A DNA stretch of 64,000 bases from Flavisericum labens (GTDB taxonomy: Bacteria > Bacteroidota > Bacteroidia > Flavobacteriales > Flavobacteriaceae): contig NZ_JBJJBQ010000008.1 of the NCBI RefSeq assembly GCF_045446075.1, positions 62,001 through 126,000 on the forward strand. Reading direction: 5' to 3'. The notes under the pieces were generated by a model. It did not search any database and had not been told where the DNA came from. It worked only from the letters and a program-made list of their open reading frames with translations. Within the stretch, counting starts at the first letter, position 1. Every line of letters starts with the position of its first letter. The position numbers were made by a program, and so were the translations under genes. Positions 1 through 9,260 of the stretch are shown here, piece after piece.

Positions 1-163
1 CGCCCAATACGAACATTACCGAAATAGCCATTACAATAGAAGCTTTCAACTCTGCTGTAATTGCCAAAGCAGAACAAATACCTAGTACCTGAATAGTAAT
101 TGGGTTGTTATCCGCTAAAGGATCGGTTATTAATTTGGCATCTTTTTTTGATAAAAGTCCCAT
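1..163 (-). CDS. nqrD: Na+-translocating NADH:quinone reductase subunit D, N-terminal part
   Basis: The first 54 codons of NqrD, an integral membrane subunit of the sodium-pumping NADH:quinone oxidoreductase in the inner membrane. The reverse strand reads MGLLSKKDAKLITDPLADNN and then a hydrophobic stretch, a typical NqrD start in Bacteroidota. The rest, about 150 residues by family length, lies outside the window. The ATG is 5 bp downstream of the nqrC stop, so it is the fourth gene of an nqrABCD operon; nqrE and nqrF would be expected next. Confidence 0.9.
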   Translation of the reverse strand, partial: MGLLSKKDAKLITDPLADNNPITIQVLGICSALAITAELKASIVMAISVMFVLG

Positions 164-168
164 ACGTT

Positions 169-921
169 TTAGTTGTTTTTAAGATTATCGAAATAAGGCT
201 TATAAAGCTTAAGATCGCTTTTTATCATTGCTGTAACGCCATTTCCAGTAATGGTTGCTCCTGCAATAGCATCTACCTCATTATCGGTTTTGTTTTCATT
301 TTTTGGATCGGCATTCCCTTTGGCTACATCAACGCCTTTAAAATTTCCATTTTCTCCTAAAAGGTGCTCTCCGATAAAGTCGTCCATAAAGAAACGCTCT
401 TTAATATTGGCTCCCAAACCAGGAGTTTCACCTTTGTGATCAAAATAAGCACCTTGAATCACCATATTTTCGTCCAATGACACATAACCCCAAATGGCAT
501 CCCAAAGGCCTTTTCCGTAAATAGGTGCTACATAATAAGTTTGACCATCCTTTTCTCCAACAAATAGAGGAAGTTTTCTATCCGCAGGATTATCCTTTCC
601 TATGGCCTTTTGTTTTTTGATATCAATAAGATATGCCTCATCGTCTTCAGACACTTCACCACCTTGAATTACCAATTGCTTAGCGATATATTTTTTGAAT
701 AATTCTGGTGCTACATCGGTTGACACAAAATTAGCACTGCTCTCATCGTTTTCATTTACACCCATAGCATAAAGGATGTTTTGTTGCTTTTCCAACTCTA
801 CATTTTTTGTAATAGTAGGTTTTAGAGATGCCGCGGTAAAGGCTAATAAAGCCCCGACAACGACTACCATTCCAATGGCAAACAATATGGTGTATATATT
901 ACTATCAGTTTTATTGCTCAT
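169..921 (-). CDS. nqrC: Na+-translocating NADH:quinone reductase subunit C
   Basis: NqrC, the periplasmic FMN-carrying subunit of Na+-NQR (250 aa, a usual length). One N-terminal membrane helix spans about residues 10-32, followed by the FMN_bind domain. The motif AGATITGNGV near the C-terminus (Thr at about residue 223) matches the SGAT-type site where FMN is joined covalently to threonine by ApbE in known NqrC proteins. One base separates it from nqrB upstream and 5 bp from nqrD downstream, so translation is probably coupled. The apbE flavin transferase is not in this window. Confidence 0.95.
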   Translation of the reverse strand: MSNKTDSNIYTILFAIGMVVVVGALLAFTAASLKPTITKNVELEKQQNILYAMGVNENDESSANFVSTDVAPELFKKYIAKQLVIQGGEVSEDDEAYLIDIKKQKAIGKDNPADRKLPLFVGEKDGQTYYVAPIYGKGLWDAIWGYVSLDENMVIQGAYFDHKGETPGLGANIKERFFMDDFIGEHLLGENGNFKGVDVAKGNADPKNENKTDNEVDAIAGATITGNGVTAMIKSDLKLYKPYFDNLKNN

Positions 922-922
922 T

Positions 923-2146
923 TTAAGCGGTTTTTGCTTTTAAACGTTTCATTCTTTTCTTCACATTACCTTGAACCACGTAATGGTCAATAGTTGGTGC
1001 AAATACATTCATCAATAAGATGGCCAACATAACACCTTCTGGGTATGCTGGATTGAATACACGGATTAAGATGGAAATAAATCCAATTAAAAATCCATAA
1101 ATCCATTTTCCTTTGTTGGTTTGCGAGGCGGTAACAGGATCGGTTGCCATAAAAACGGTACCAAAGGCAAAACCACCAATCAATAAATGGTGCCAAAATT
1201 CGGTACTCATCAATCCGTAAAACTTACTGCTTTCTGTAATCCAACCTGAATCAACAACACTGTTGAAAATCAAGCCCATTACCAAAGCCCCAATTACAGA
1301 TGACAACATAATTCTCCAGCTTCCTATTTTGGTAAAAATCAGGAACAATCCTCCCAACAAAATTAACAGGGCTGAGGTTTCTCCAACAGACCCCGGTATA
1401 ATTCCAAAGAACATATCCGCAACGGAATAACCTGCCTCATTACCTTGCGCCAAACTACCTAATACGGTTTCTCCCGAAATAACATCTACATTTGCACCTC
1501 CAGCAATTTCCTCAGCACGCTCAACAGCACCATGAACCCAAACTTTATCTCCAGACATCCATGTTGGATATGCAAAAAACAAGAACGCTCTAATGGTTAG
1601 TGCAGGATTAAGAATATTCATTCCTGTTCCTCCAAAAACTTCCTTACCAATTACAACACCAAAGGCTACAGCTACAGCCAACATCCAAAGTGGTAGGTCT
1701 ACTGGAACGATAAGCGGCACAAGCATACCGGTTACCAAATAACCTTCTTCTACTTCGTGTCCTTTTATAACAGCGAATAAAAATTCAATAGCCAAACCAA
1801 CACCGTAAGAGACAATAACAAGTGGTAATACTTTCCAAAGCCCTACTACCAAGTTATCCCAAGTCCAAAACGATGCACCGAAAAACCCATTAGCCGATTG
1901 AATATCTCCTAATGCTAAATGATGTTGATAACCTGCATTGAACATCCCAAAAATCAAACACGGAACCAACGCCATGATTACTGTATTCATGGTACGTTTT
2001 AAGTCGTCTGCTGCTTTTATATGCGTTCCACCGTGGGTAGTGTCATCTGGCAGAAATAAGAACGTATGCAATGCATTGAAAGCAGGAGCCATTTTTTTGT
2101 TCCTGAACTTTCTTTTTAAAATATGTAATCTCTTTTTCAGTTTCAT
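923..2146 (-). CDS. nqrB: Na+-translocating NADH:quinone reductase subunit B
   Basis: NqrB, the large membrane subunit of Na+-NQR (407 aa), which takes part in the Na+ path and carries a covalent FMN. The polytopic hydrophobic profile fits the RnfD/NqrB family. The motif GSVGETSALL places the expected flavin-linked threonine at about residue 257. The basic N-terminus (KLKKRLHILKRKFRNKK) precedes the first helix and would be cytoplasmic. The start overlaps the nqrA stop by one base (TAATG), a sign of translational coupling. Confidence 0.95.
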   Translation of the reverse strand: MKLKKRLHILKRKFRNKKMAPAFNALHTFLFLPDDTTHGGTHIKAADDLKRTMNTVIMALVPCLIFGMFNAGYQHHLALGDIQSANGFFGASFWTWDNLVVGLWKVLPLVIVSYGVGLAIEFLFAVIKGHEVEEGYLVTGMLVPLIVPVDLPLWMLAVAVAFGVVIGKEVFGGTGMNILNPALTIRAFLFFAYPTWMSGDKVWVHGAVERAEEIAGGANVDVISGETVLGSLAQGNEAGYSVADMFFGIIPGSVGETSALLILLGGLFLIFTKIGSWRIMLSSVIGALVMGLIFNSVVDSGWITESSKFYGLMSTEFWHHLLIGGFAFGTVFMATDPVTASQTNKGKWIYGFLIGFISILIRVFNPAYPEGVMLAILLMNVFAPTIDHYVVQGNVKKRMKRLKAKTA

Positions 2147-3501
2147 TATCCTATCTCTTTAAGCATTAAATCTAGGCCTTCTCTTATTATTTTTTGATGT
2201 GGCTGTTTTGACACACACACAAATTCTGTTAATGCAAAATCTTCTGGAGCTACCTCGTACATACCAAGCGCTTCCATTTCATCTAAATCCTTGTACATAC
2301 AAGCTTTTAGAGTTTGCATTGGGTATATATCCAAAGGAAAAACCTCTTCGTAGTTTCCGGTTACTACAAATGCTCTGTGCTCACCATTCGTATTGGTATC
2401 TAACTCATACTTTTTATTTGGGTTTAACCACGAAAATGTGAAAGCCCTAGTCGTAGAAATTTTATCAAATATTGGCTTGTTCCAACCAAATAATTCATAA
2501 TCATCACCTTCAGGAATTACCGAAATCACATTGCTGTAGTAGTCTAGACTACCATCATCTCTAATTTCTTTTCCAGACAAAACATTACCCGAAATAATAC
2601 GGTCGTTTCCTCTTTGTTCAATTCCGTTATCAAAAACAAAGGTAGAAACTTTACTTCCTATTAGAGTTTTAAAATATCTTGGTTTTTTAACTGAAGACCC
2701 CGCCAAAGCAACAATACGTTCGGCATTAAACTTACCAGTCAACAACAATTCACCAATAATCACCAAATCCTGAGGGTTAACCGTCCAAACCGTTTCGCCT
2801 TTGTTTACAGGATCAATTTTGTTAATTTGCGTACCAACATTTCCTGATGGATGCGGTCCTGAAACCTTATGTAAGGTTACACCAGACAAACCTGAAAGTG
2901 GAGAATTTGAATTTTTACCCACCGAAACATGAACTTTACCTTCGGTCAATTTCCCTAAAGCATTAATTGCAGCTTGCAATTCGGCTTCTTTTCCTTGAAG
3001 GACAAAATCTAAATCGGCCGCTAAGGGTGCACTTGCGTAACCAGAAATAAAAATGGCCTTAGGCGCTTTAGCTGGGTTAGCAATTACATCATAAGGACGT
3101 TGCTTTATAAATGGCCAACAACCTGATTTTAACAAATGTGTTTTAACATCTTCTGACTTTGCAGATTCCAAATTGAACTTACCAAAGTCCTCAAAAGTTT
3201 GCGATTTATCCGCTTCAATCCTGATAGCGTCAATACGTCTTTTTGGCCCTCTAACAATTTCAACTACCTTTCCTGAAACTGGAGAAACAAATTTCACAAC
3301 TTCATTACTTTTGTTGTAAAACAAAACGCCCCCAGCTTTAACTGAGGTGCCTTCTCTTGCAACAAGTTTTGGTGTAACGCTATGAAAATCTTCTGGTCTT
3401 ACGGTGCAGTAGTTACTGATAGTCGCTTGTTCAACGGTTTTTTCAGCTTCACCTTTAAGTTTAATGTCCAGACCTTTTTTAATACGAATGTCGTTTGACA
3501 T
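2146..3501 (-). CDS. nqrA: Na+-translocating NADH:quinone reductase subunit A
   Basis: NqrA, the cytoplasmic peripheral subunit of Na+-NQR (451 aa; family about 445-450). I start it at the ATG at 3501 (MSNDIRIKKGLDIKLKGEA), which matches known NqrA N-termini. The frame stays open for 41 more codons upstream, but that stretch is AT-rich and contains the promoter element at 3540-3547, so it is not coding. First gene of nqrABCD. The operon makes a redox-driven sodium motive force, common in marine Flavobacteriaceae. Confidence 0.95.
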   Translation of the reverse strand: MSNDIRIKKGLDIKLKGEAEKTVEQATISNYCTVRPEDFHSVTPKLVAREGTSVKAGGVLFYNKSNEVVKFVSPVSGKVVEIVRGPKRRIDAIRIEADKSQTFEDFGKFNLESAKSEDVKTHLLKSGCWPFIKQRPYDVIANPAKAPKAIFISGYASAPLAADLDFVLQGKEAELQAAINALGKLTEGKVHVSVGKNSNSPLSGLSGVTLHKVSGPHPSGNVGTQINKIDPVNKGETVWTVNPQDLVIIGELLLTGKFNAERIVALAGSSVKKPRYFKTLIGSKVSTFVFDNGIEQRGNDRIISGNVLSGKEIRDDGSLDYYSNVISVIPEGDDYELFGWNKPIFDKISTTRAFTFSWLNPNKKYELDTNTNGEHRAFVVTGNYEEVFPLDIYPMQTLKACMYKDLDEMEALGMYEVAPEDFALTEFVCVSKQPHQKIIREGLDLMLKEIG

Positions 3502-3539
3502 ATTTATTTTTATTGAATTTAATTGTCTAAAAATCGGTG

Positions 3540-3547
3540 CAAAAATA
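3540..3547 (-). promoter_or_regulatory. nqr operon promoter, -7 element
   Basis: The reverse strand reads TATTTTTG, an exact match to the Bacteroidota -7 consensus TAnnTTTG. Transcription would start about 7 bases downstream, near 3533, leaving a leader of about 32 bases before the nqrA ATG at 3501. No clear TTG -33 element is visible. Confidence 0.7.
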
Positions 3548-3671
3548 CGAATTTCTTTAGTAAAAAAACGTATTGTTTTATAGACTTTGTTATTTGTACC
3601 AATTCTAAATAAACAAATACACATAAGGCACAGATTTTGTATATATTTACAGATTATAGACCATATTTAAC

Positions 3672-4922
3672 ATGAAACAACACCTTATTTTCAGCATTTT
3701 CACGTTTATTTTTTCACTTTGTGGATTCGCTCAAATTGAAGAAACCCCTCCGCCAGATTATATAAAAACCATAAATTTTAAAGGGGATACACCAGAAACA
3801 CAATTACCCATATTAAGGCTAGGTGAATATTTAGTTTTGGAGTTTGATGCGCTGAACGGCAATGAAGATGATTTTTATTATAAAATTGAACATTTTAATT
3901 TTGATTGGACACCATCTGTTTTAGTGCGCTCGGAATTTATGGATGGATTCGACAACCAACGCATTCGAAACTACGAAAACTCGTATAACACCTATCAAAT
4001 CTATTCACACTATAAATTAACAATTCCCAATAATCAGACCAGGGGTTTAAAGGTGTCAGGGAACTATTTGCTTTCTATTTACAACAACAACCAGGAATTG
4101 GTTTTCTCTAGAAAATTCATGATTTACGAGAACAAGGCCAATGTTGGTGTAAGCATAAAACGCTCTCGAGACATACAGTTTATCGAAGAAAAACAACGTG
4201 TAGACATTGTCATTACACCAAACAATATGAGGCTTAATAACCCAAAACAAACGGTAAAAGCGGTTATTGTACAGAATAACAATTTACATAACGTTATTTC
4301 TAACCTAAAACCACAGTACACAATTGGCAATCAACTGATTTATAAATACGATACCGAAACGAGTTTTTGGGGAGGTAATGAGTATTTTTTCTTTGAAAAC
4401 AAAGATGTAAGAGCCGCCAACACAGGCATTCAATTTATTGATTTAAAAAACCTCTACCACAACTATCTTTACACCAACATTGTTAGAGCCAACAGACCTT
4501 ATACATACAATCCTGACATTAACGGAAACTATGTTATTCTTAATATTGATGCCGACAACCCCAGTATTGAAGCCGATTACGTTTGGGTTCATTTTTCCTT
4601 GGTGGCCCGTGAAAATTTGAAAGACAAAAACATTCATGTTTATGGCAACTTTAATAATTATGTTATCGATGAATCTACAAGATTGGAATACGACGAAGCC
4701 AATAACATATTTAAAAAGCCCATTTTGTTAAAACAAGGATTTTACAACTACAAATACGTGGTGGTCAAAAACGATGGCAGTATTGACGAAGGAAGTATTA
4801 GCGGCAACTATTACCAAACCGAAAACAACTACAAAGTACTTGTTTATTATAGGGACCTAGGTGCACGATATGACCAAATTATAGGTTTAGGCGAAGGCAA
4901 CTCGGTTAATATCTCGAATTAA
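3672..4922 (+). CDS. Type IX secretion system plug protein (DUF5103 family)
   Basis: A 416-residue secreted protein with a signal peptide (about residues 1-20, ending CGFAQ). It matches the DUF5103 family: an N-terminal beta-sandwich region with acidic and aromatic patches such as YYKIEHFNFDWTPS, and a later HVYGNFNNY segment typical of the family. In Flavobacterium johnsoniae a protein of this family was seen plugging the periplasmic side of the SprA translocon of the type IX secretion system; the role here is inferred from that. It is divergent from nqrA, with apaG about 100 bp downstream. Confidence 0.85.
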   Translation: MKQHLIFSIFTFIFSLCGFAQIEETPPPDYIKTINFKGDTPETQLPILRLGEYLVLEFDALNGNEDDFYYKIEHFNFDWTPSVLVRSEFMDGFDNQRIRNYENSYNTYQIYSHYKLTIPNNQTRGLKVSGNYLLSIYNNNQELVFSRKFMIYENKANVGVSIKRSRDIQFIEEKQRVDIVITPNNMRLNNPKQTVKAVIVQNNNLHNVISNLKPQYTIGNQLIYKYDTETSFWGGNEYFFFENKDVRAANTGIQFIDLKNLYHNYLYTNIVRANRPYTYNPDINGNYVILNIDADNPSIEADYVWVHFSLVARENLKDKNIHVYGNFNNYVIDESTRLEYDEANNIFKKPILLKQGFYNYKYVVVKNDGSIDEGSISGNYYQTENNYKVLVYYRDLGARYDQIIGLGEGNSVNISN

Positions 4923-4940
4923 AGCGCATTTCAACTGATT

Positions 4941-4961
4941 TTTTAACGATAGACGTTAAAA
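4941..4961 (+). terminator. Hairpin after the DUF5103 gene
   Basis: TTTTAACG and CGTTAAAA form an 8-bp stem around a 5-base loop, 18 bases after the stop. The following tract is AT-rich (TTTAAATAA) without a clean U-run, so it may be a weak terminator or a pause hairpin. Confidence 0.4.
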
Positions 4962-5026
4962 TTTAAATAAGTCCACTAATTTTGATTATTTTAGCAGCCA
5001 AAACGCTTTGTATATCAATAGTTAAC

Positions 5027-5413
5027 ATGGTTCAACAAGTAACAAAAGGCATAAAAATTTCGGTAGAAACCAACTACGAAGGCTCATTTTATAAAAACTA
5101 TAAAATACAGTACGCCTTTGGCTATACCATAACCATTGAAAACCAGAGCAAAGATTCGGTGCAACTCAACGCACGGCACTGGGAAATCATGGATGCCCTT
5201 AACAATATTGAAACTGTTTCTGGAGAAGGTGTTATTGGCAAAAAACCTGTATTAAAACCTGGCGAATCGCACACCTACACTTCAGGTTGCTTGCTTACCT
5301 CGCCATTTGGAGCTATGCAAGGCCACTATAACATGGTAAACTTCACCACCACTAAAAAGTTTTTGGTAACTATTCCAACCTTTAAGCTGAGCGCCCCGTT
5401 TGCTATAAATTAG
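5027..5413 (+). CDS. apaG: ApaG domain protein
   Basis: ApaG (128 aa), a single Ig-like beta-sandwich protein. The family signature is clear: GEGVIGKKPVLKPGESHTYTSG, then a conserved segment ending in MQGHY. ApaG has been linked to Co2+ resistance and Mg2+ efflux in enterobacteria, but its biochemical role is not settled. I start at the ATG at 5027 (MVQQVTKGIKISVE), which matches family N-termini; the open frame extends back to 4982 only through a TTG. It converges with the gene on the other strand, overlapping its end by 11 bp. Confidence 0.9.
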   Translation: MVQQVTKGIKISVETNYEGSFYKNYKIQYAFGYTITIENQSKDSVQLNARHWEIMDALNNIETVSGEGVIGKKPVLKPGESHTYTSGCLLTSPFGAMQGHYNMVNFTTTKKFLVTIPTFKLSAPFAIN

Positions 5414-6401
5414 GTTTTCGCTCAAAACGATACACGCGTTCATTTTGTTTTACATGAAAGAATTTACAATTAGAGTAATGTACAAACTCAAATGTTGAAT
5501 GGTAATCAAAACTATCTTCTTCAACTAAAAACCTATCGTACACATCAATATTTCCGTAGGGTGAAATCCTTTTAAAACTAAATTCTGTATTATGCCCGTG
5601 ATGATGCAACTCGAACCAAGCACCAGCAGCAATACCGGGCAGCCATTGCGCCTTTTCATGCAACCCATCAACACGTTTTGGTTTTAAAGTTCCAACAAAA
5701 TTAGGCTCATGGTCTTTAAGCCGGTCTAAAAAACATCTGATATTTTCAGTTCTTTGCGTCCCCTTAAATTTTAAAATTTCACCTTTTTCAGAAACTTCAT
5801 AAATAAAATTTTCGGTATCAGCCAACACCACATTCCCTACAGTACTCGGAGTGAACCATTTAGACTTTTCAAGCTTACTTTTAACACCCGTATCAGTTAC
5901 TGAAGCAATCAAACTATCAGTAACAAAGCGAGCACAGTTGCAAGCATTTTTTATAAAGGCCGCATAACGTATAAAATGCTTATTTTGCATTTGTGTGATA
6001 TGCCTTCGGGCCTTTTTATAATCAATAACGGTGCAAACAGAAGCTACCAATTTGCCTTCGCCATGAGTTAGTTTAGGATGGGTGGCCAAAAACTCTAAAA
6101 TTTCTTTTAGGTTGGTAACTTTTCCGTTTTCAATTTTTGCCCTCAGCGGAAAATCCAATTCATTATCTGTATCCTTACCTCGAACCCGTCCTGTAGGCTC
6201 CGGTGTTATATATCGTCCAAAATCGTGATACTCTAAAACACCTGTTTCTTTATTTATCAAAACCAAGGCCGCATGGCCAGCGCGCAAATAGTTCCTTTTG
6301 CCAACACCCATAAAGCGTAAAAACGGAGAAAACCATTCTTTCGAAACCATCACAATGGTATCTGGGTAGGCCAATGTTAAAATAATTCCGGTGTTACTCA
6401 T
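5403..6401 (-). CDS. Conserved protein with a putative permuted papain-like (LRAT/YiiX-type) core
   Basis: A 332-residue protein, probably the family called DUF6695 in Flavobacteriia. The first part has AGHAALVLIN (His43) followed by an EYHDFGRY strand. About 110 residues later comes NCARFVTDSL (Cys156). A histidine before an NC-x-x-FV cysteine is the order in circularly permuted NlpC/P60 proteins (LRAT, YiiX), so an acyltransferase, amidase or peptidase activity is possible; this is inference. The start is the ATG at 6401, whose ATGAGTAA overlaps the end of the NRDE gene by 8 bp, so the two are coupled. No signal peptide is seen. Confidence 0.7.
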   Translation of the reverse strand: MSNTGIILTLAYPDTIVMVSKEWFSPFLRFMGVGKRNYLRAGHAALVLINKETGVLEYHDFGRYITPEPTGRVRGKDTDNELDFPLRAKIENGKVTNLKEILEFLATHPKLTHGEGKLVASVCTVIDYKKARRHITQMQNKHFIRYAAFIKNACNCARFVTDSLIASVTDTGVKSKLEKSKWFTPSTVGNVVLADTENFIYEVSEKGEILKFKGTQRTENIRCFLDRLKDHEPNFVGTLKPKRVDGLHEKAQWLPGIAAGAWFELHHHGHNTEFSFKRISPYGNIDVYDRFLVEEDSFDYHSTFEFVHYSNCKFFHVKQNERVYRFERKPNL

Positions 6402-7119
6402 TAATAGGTTGCGGTAAGTTAAATGATTTTGAAGAGGTTTCGTTTGTTTGGAGACTTTTGAAACGCATATCAATCGCCTCGTTTTGTTTTTCAACTTGTG
6501 TAATGCTCGTGGTTTTTACAAATCCGCGATCCATAATGACACCGTATTCGGAGTTTCCATCACCCCCTGTTTTATGAAATTTTTTCAGCGATTCAGCACT
6601 TAGTTTATGGTTCTTTTTAAAATCTTCAAACCACTGCAACCGTTCGGCCTTCATTTCCTGAGAATACAAAGTTGAAGATGACCAAATTTTAGGTTCTAAG
6701 GGTAAATCGGCAATATGCTTTTTACGTCCATCCCAAACCCATTCTAAAAACTTCAATTCTGAGTTCCAATCGGCTATCACCATAGTAAAAGGTTCAATTC
6801 CCGTTAAATCATAATTTTCAATGGCCTCAATAACATTTTGAGCTACCATCATATCTTTGGCTATTACACCTCGGCTCTTCCTATAACCGGTTTTTCTTTG
6901 ATGAAACTCAAAACCGCCATTTAGCACACAAACAACACGGTTTTTTTCGCTGACACCAATCCATGTTCCTCCGGCAAGCTTATCTTTTGGAAACAGCAAT
7001 TTAGTATTCTGAAACGTATAAAAATCAGGTTTGAGCGATACCCTGTCGGGTGCTTCATCCCTATTTGTTGTTAAAACAAAGTCTTTATTTCCTTTGGGCA
7101 TCAATGTAACGGTACACAT
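6394..7119 (-). CDS. NRDE family protein (TANGO2 homolog)
   Basis: A 241-residue NRDE/TANGO2 family protein. It begins MCTVTLMPKG and carries the family-naming TNRDE motif at residues 18-22, then GGTWIGVSEKNRVVCVLNGG. The family is broadly conserved from bacteria to humans. Functions proposed include heme or lipid handling, but the bacterial role is unsettled. The conserved Cys2 supports the ATG at 7119; a longer frame to 7149 would bury it. It is first in a two-gene unit with the papain-like gene, with which it overlaps by 8 bp. Confidence 0.85.
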   Translation of the reverse strand: MCTVTLMPKGNKDFVLTTNRDEAPDRVSLKPDFYTFQNTKLLFPKDKLAGGTWIGVSEKNRVVCVLNGGFEFHQRKTGYRKSRGVIAKDMMVAQNVIEAIENYDLTGIEPFTMVIADWNSELKFLEWVWDGRKKHIADLPLEPKIWSSSTLYSQEMKAERLQWFEDFKKNHKLSAESLKKFHKTGGDGNSEYGVIMDRGFVKTTSITQVEKQNEAIDMRFKSLQTNETSSKSFNLPQPINE

Positions 7120-7459
7120 AAAATCTGTAGTCTTTAAACAACGAAGCAACTTACAAAAAATTTATAAACTAATGCCACACTAGTTTTTGGGCGTTCTATA
7201 AATTACGATAGCAAATCTTCTCTTTGAGGTTAACTTTTTTAAAATGCTTTTTTGATATTAGTCCTTATTTGACTTTGCAAAAAATTTCACCTAACTTCGT
7301 TAACATTAGATATAATTCATTAAAACGATTTCATATCATGTCACTAAACGAACACGACTAAAAACATTCCCATATTTTAACTCTTCTTATTTTAAGTAAC
7401 AAAAAAACACTAAATTTATTTCCGCTATAAAACGGCATGTTATTTGTTGCCCATTTGTT
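7120..7459. other. Intergenic region between divergent genes
   Basis: AT-rich stretch of 340 bp with no gene, RNA or repeat that I can recognise, apart from the promoter candidate at 7269-7299 that would serve the TPR gene with a leader of about 150 bases. Confidence 0.6.
7269..7299 (+). promoter_or_regulatory. Possible promoter for the TPR gene
   Basis: TTG at 7269-7271 and TAACTTCG at 7292-7299 are 20 bases apart, matching the Bacteroidota -33/-7 layout with one mismatch in the -7 box (TTCG for TTTG). Confidence 0.45.
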
Positions 7460-8419
7460 ATGAAAAAAACCATACTTCTACTACTTATTCTGTTTCCGTT
7501 TATCAGTATAGCCCAAGCCAACAAAATCCTTAGGCAGGCGTCACGTTCTTCTGATTTAAACGAAAAAATAAAATTATACACCCAAGTTATAGAGTTGGAA
7601 CCTAAAAATTTGGATGCTTATTTTTACCGGGCACTTGCCAAAAACGATTTGGGAGACTATGGAGGCGCCATTGTAGATTATTCAAAAATAATTGTAGAAC
7701 AACCCGACGCCGACACCTATTACAATCGTGGTAATGCAAGGTTCAGTAGTAGAGATTTCGCTGGTGCTAAAGAGGATTATGCCAAAGCCTATATGCTAGA
7801 CGACAAGTTTATTGATGCGCTTTACAGCCTAGCTTGTGTAAAATATGAACTGGGTGAATACGAAGCAGCCATAAAAGATTTCGACAAGGTTATAAAAGAG
7901 GCGCCTGGACACCCAGATACTTACATATTAAGAGCTTCTGCCCACCGTGCCCTAGAAAATTATGAAAGGGCCGCCAAAGATTATACCACTGCCATTTTAA
8001 TCGAACCTTCTGCCGACGCTTATTATAACAGAGGTGCGTTTTTTATGGACATAAAATATTATCAAAAGGCCAATGATGACTTGAGCAGAGCCATACGATT
8101 GAACAAAAACCATGCATTCGCCTATTTTTACCGTGGAGCTTCAAATTTAGTTTTAGGCAAATTTTTAAACGCCGTCGAAGATTTCAACAAAGCCATTGAA
8201 TTCGATTCTACCGATTTTGATGCTTATTTAGGGTTATCCATATCGTATTACAAACTCAAGGATATTGACAGAGCAAAAGAACATTTCAATAAAGCCAACA
8301 GTATTCTTTCAATAAGCCCTGATGTAAACCACATTGATGCTTATAGTAATACTTATTGGCACCAAAACCAGTATTATTATTTTAACAATAACATTGGCAA
8401 AATTGCTAAATTAGAATAG
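7460..8419 (+). CDS. Exported TPR-repeat protein
   Basis: A 319-residue protein with a signal peptide (MKKTILLLLILFPFISIAQA) and about seven consecutive 34-residue TPR units from about residue 45 to 290. Examples of unit starts are DAYFYRALAKNDLGDY, ADTYYNRGNARFSSRDF, FIDALYSLACVKYELGEY and ADAYYNRGAFFMDIKYY. TPR arrays bind partner proteins; this one would act in the periplasm or envelope. It has no catalytic domain, and the last 40 residues are rich in Asn, Tyr and His. It converges with rsmG, leaving 68 bp between the stops. The partner is unknown. Confidence 0.85.
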   Translation: MKKTILLLLILFPFISIAQANKILRQASRSSDLNEKIKLYTQVIELEPKNLDAYFYRALAKNDLGDYGGAIVDYSKIIVEQPDADTYYNRGNARFSSRDFAGAKEDYAKAYMLDDKFIDALYSLACVKYELGEYEAAIKDFDKVIKEAPGHPDTYILRASAHRALENYERAAKDYTTAILIEPSADAYYNRGAFFMDIKYYQKANDDLSRAIRLNKNHAFAYFYRGASNLVLGKFLNAVEDFNKAIEFDSTDFDAYLGLSISYYKLKDIDRAKEHFNKANSILSISPDVNHIDAYSNTYWHQNQYYYFNNNIGKIAKLE

Positions 8420-8487
8420 TTATTTTATTTGAAATCTTAACATATTCATACGTTGCTCCCGATTTGCAACTGTGAACAACGAAAAAA

Positions 8488-9117
8488 TCAACCTTTATAC
8501 TTTAACGGCAAGTGAACCACTTTTTTGGTTTCGAAAAATCCTTCAGAATAAAAATCAGTTAAATTATAAATTTTTGTTGTTCTGTAATCTTGAAGTTCTT
8601 CGGCTAAATCGCCACCTTTTAAATATAAAATACCGTTTTTAAGTTCGTGCTTTTGTTCTTTCGCTATTTTTCCTTTTACCCATCTTACAAACGTGGGCAT
8701 AGCAGCCACGGCACGGCTTACAATAAAATCGTATTGACCATCAATTTCTTCAACCCGGCTATGTGTGGTTTTCACATTGGTAAGGCCCAAGCCTTCAACA
8801 ACCTCGTCAACCACCTTTAGTTTTTTGGCAATACTATCAACCAAATGAAATTGACATTCTGGAAACAAAATAGCCAACGGAATGCCAGGAAATCCTCCGC
8901 CAGTACCTACATCCAAAACTTTTGAACCCGATTTAAAACTCAAAACCTTAGCAATACCCAAAGAATGTAATACATGGCGTAAATAAAGTTCGTCAATATC
9001 CTTGCGAGACACAACGTTTATTTTCAGATTCCAGTCTTGATAAAGTGATTCTAACATTTTAAATTTTTCAATCTGGTCTTCCGAAAGGTTAGGGAAATAC
9101 TTTAAAATAAGGTCCAT
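8488..9117 (-). CDS. rsmG: 16S rRNA (guanine527-N7)-methyltransferase RsmG
   Basis: RsmG (GidB), 209 aa, the SAM-dependent enzyme that makes m7G at position 527 of 16S rRNA; its loss gives low-level streptomycin resistance in other bacteria. The SAM-binding motif is VLDVGTGGGFPGIPLAI (about residues 67-83). Also typical are RHVLHSLG near residue 48 and SRAVAAMPTFVRW. The start at 9117 lies about 11 bases downstream of the transcription start inferred from the promoter at 9135-9142. Confidence 0.95.
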   Translation of the reverse strand: MDLILKYFPNLSEDQIEKFKMLESLYQDWNLKINVVSRKDIDELYLRHVLHSLGIAKVLSFKSGSKVLDVGTGGGFPGIPLAILFPECQFHLVDSIAKKLKVVDEVVEGLGLTNVKTTHSRVEEIDGQYDFIVSRAVAAMPTFVRWVKGKIAKEQKHELKNGILYLKGGDLAEELQDYRTTKIYNLTDFYSEGFFETKKVVHLPLKYKG

Positions 9118-9134
9118 TACTGTTAAATTTTCAA

Positions 9135-9142
9135 CAAAAATA
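9135..9142 (-). promoter_or_regulatory. rsmG promoter, -7 element
   Basis: Reverse strand TATTTTTG, an exact TAnnTTTG match. The inferred transcription start near 9128 leaves a very short leader. Confidence 0.6.
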
Positions 9143-9199
9143 TGCTTTTTAAATACATATTTTTACAAAAAATCGTTACAACTTAACTTTGTTTATACC

Positions 9200-9207
9200 T
9201 ATCTTTG
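9200..9207 (+). promoter_or_regulatory. Desaturase gene promoter, -7 element
   Basis: TATCTTTG is an exact TAnnTTTG match. The inferred start near 9214 gives a leader of about 47 bases before the ATG at 9261. Confidence 0.65.
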
Positions 9208-9260
9208 CCCCTGGGTATGATCAATCGAAATTTTTAAATTAATCATATTAAAATACCAAC

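Noticed and set aside
3502..3624. 41-codon N-terminal extension of nqrA
   Set aside because: It contains an exact TAnnTTTG promoter element, is highly AT-rich, and does not resemble NqrA N-termini.
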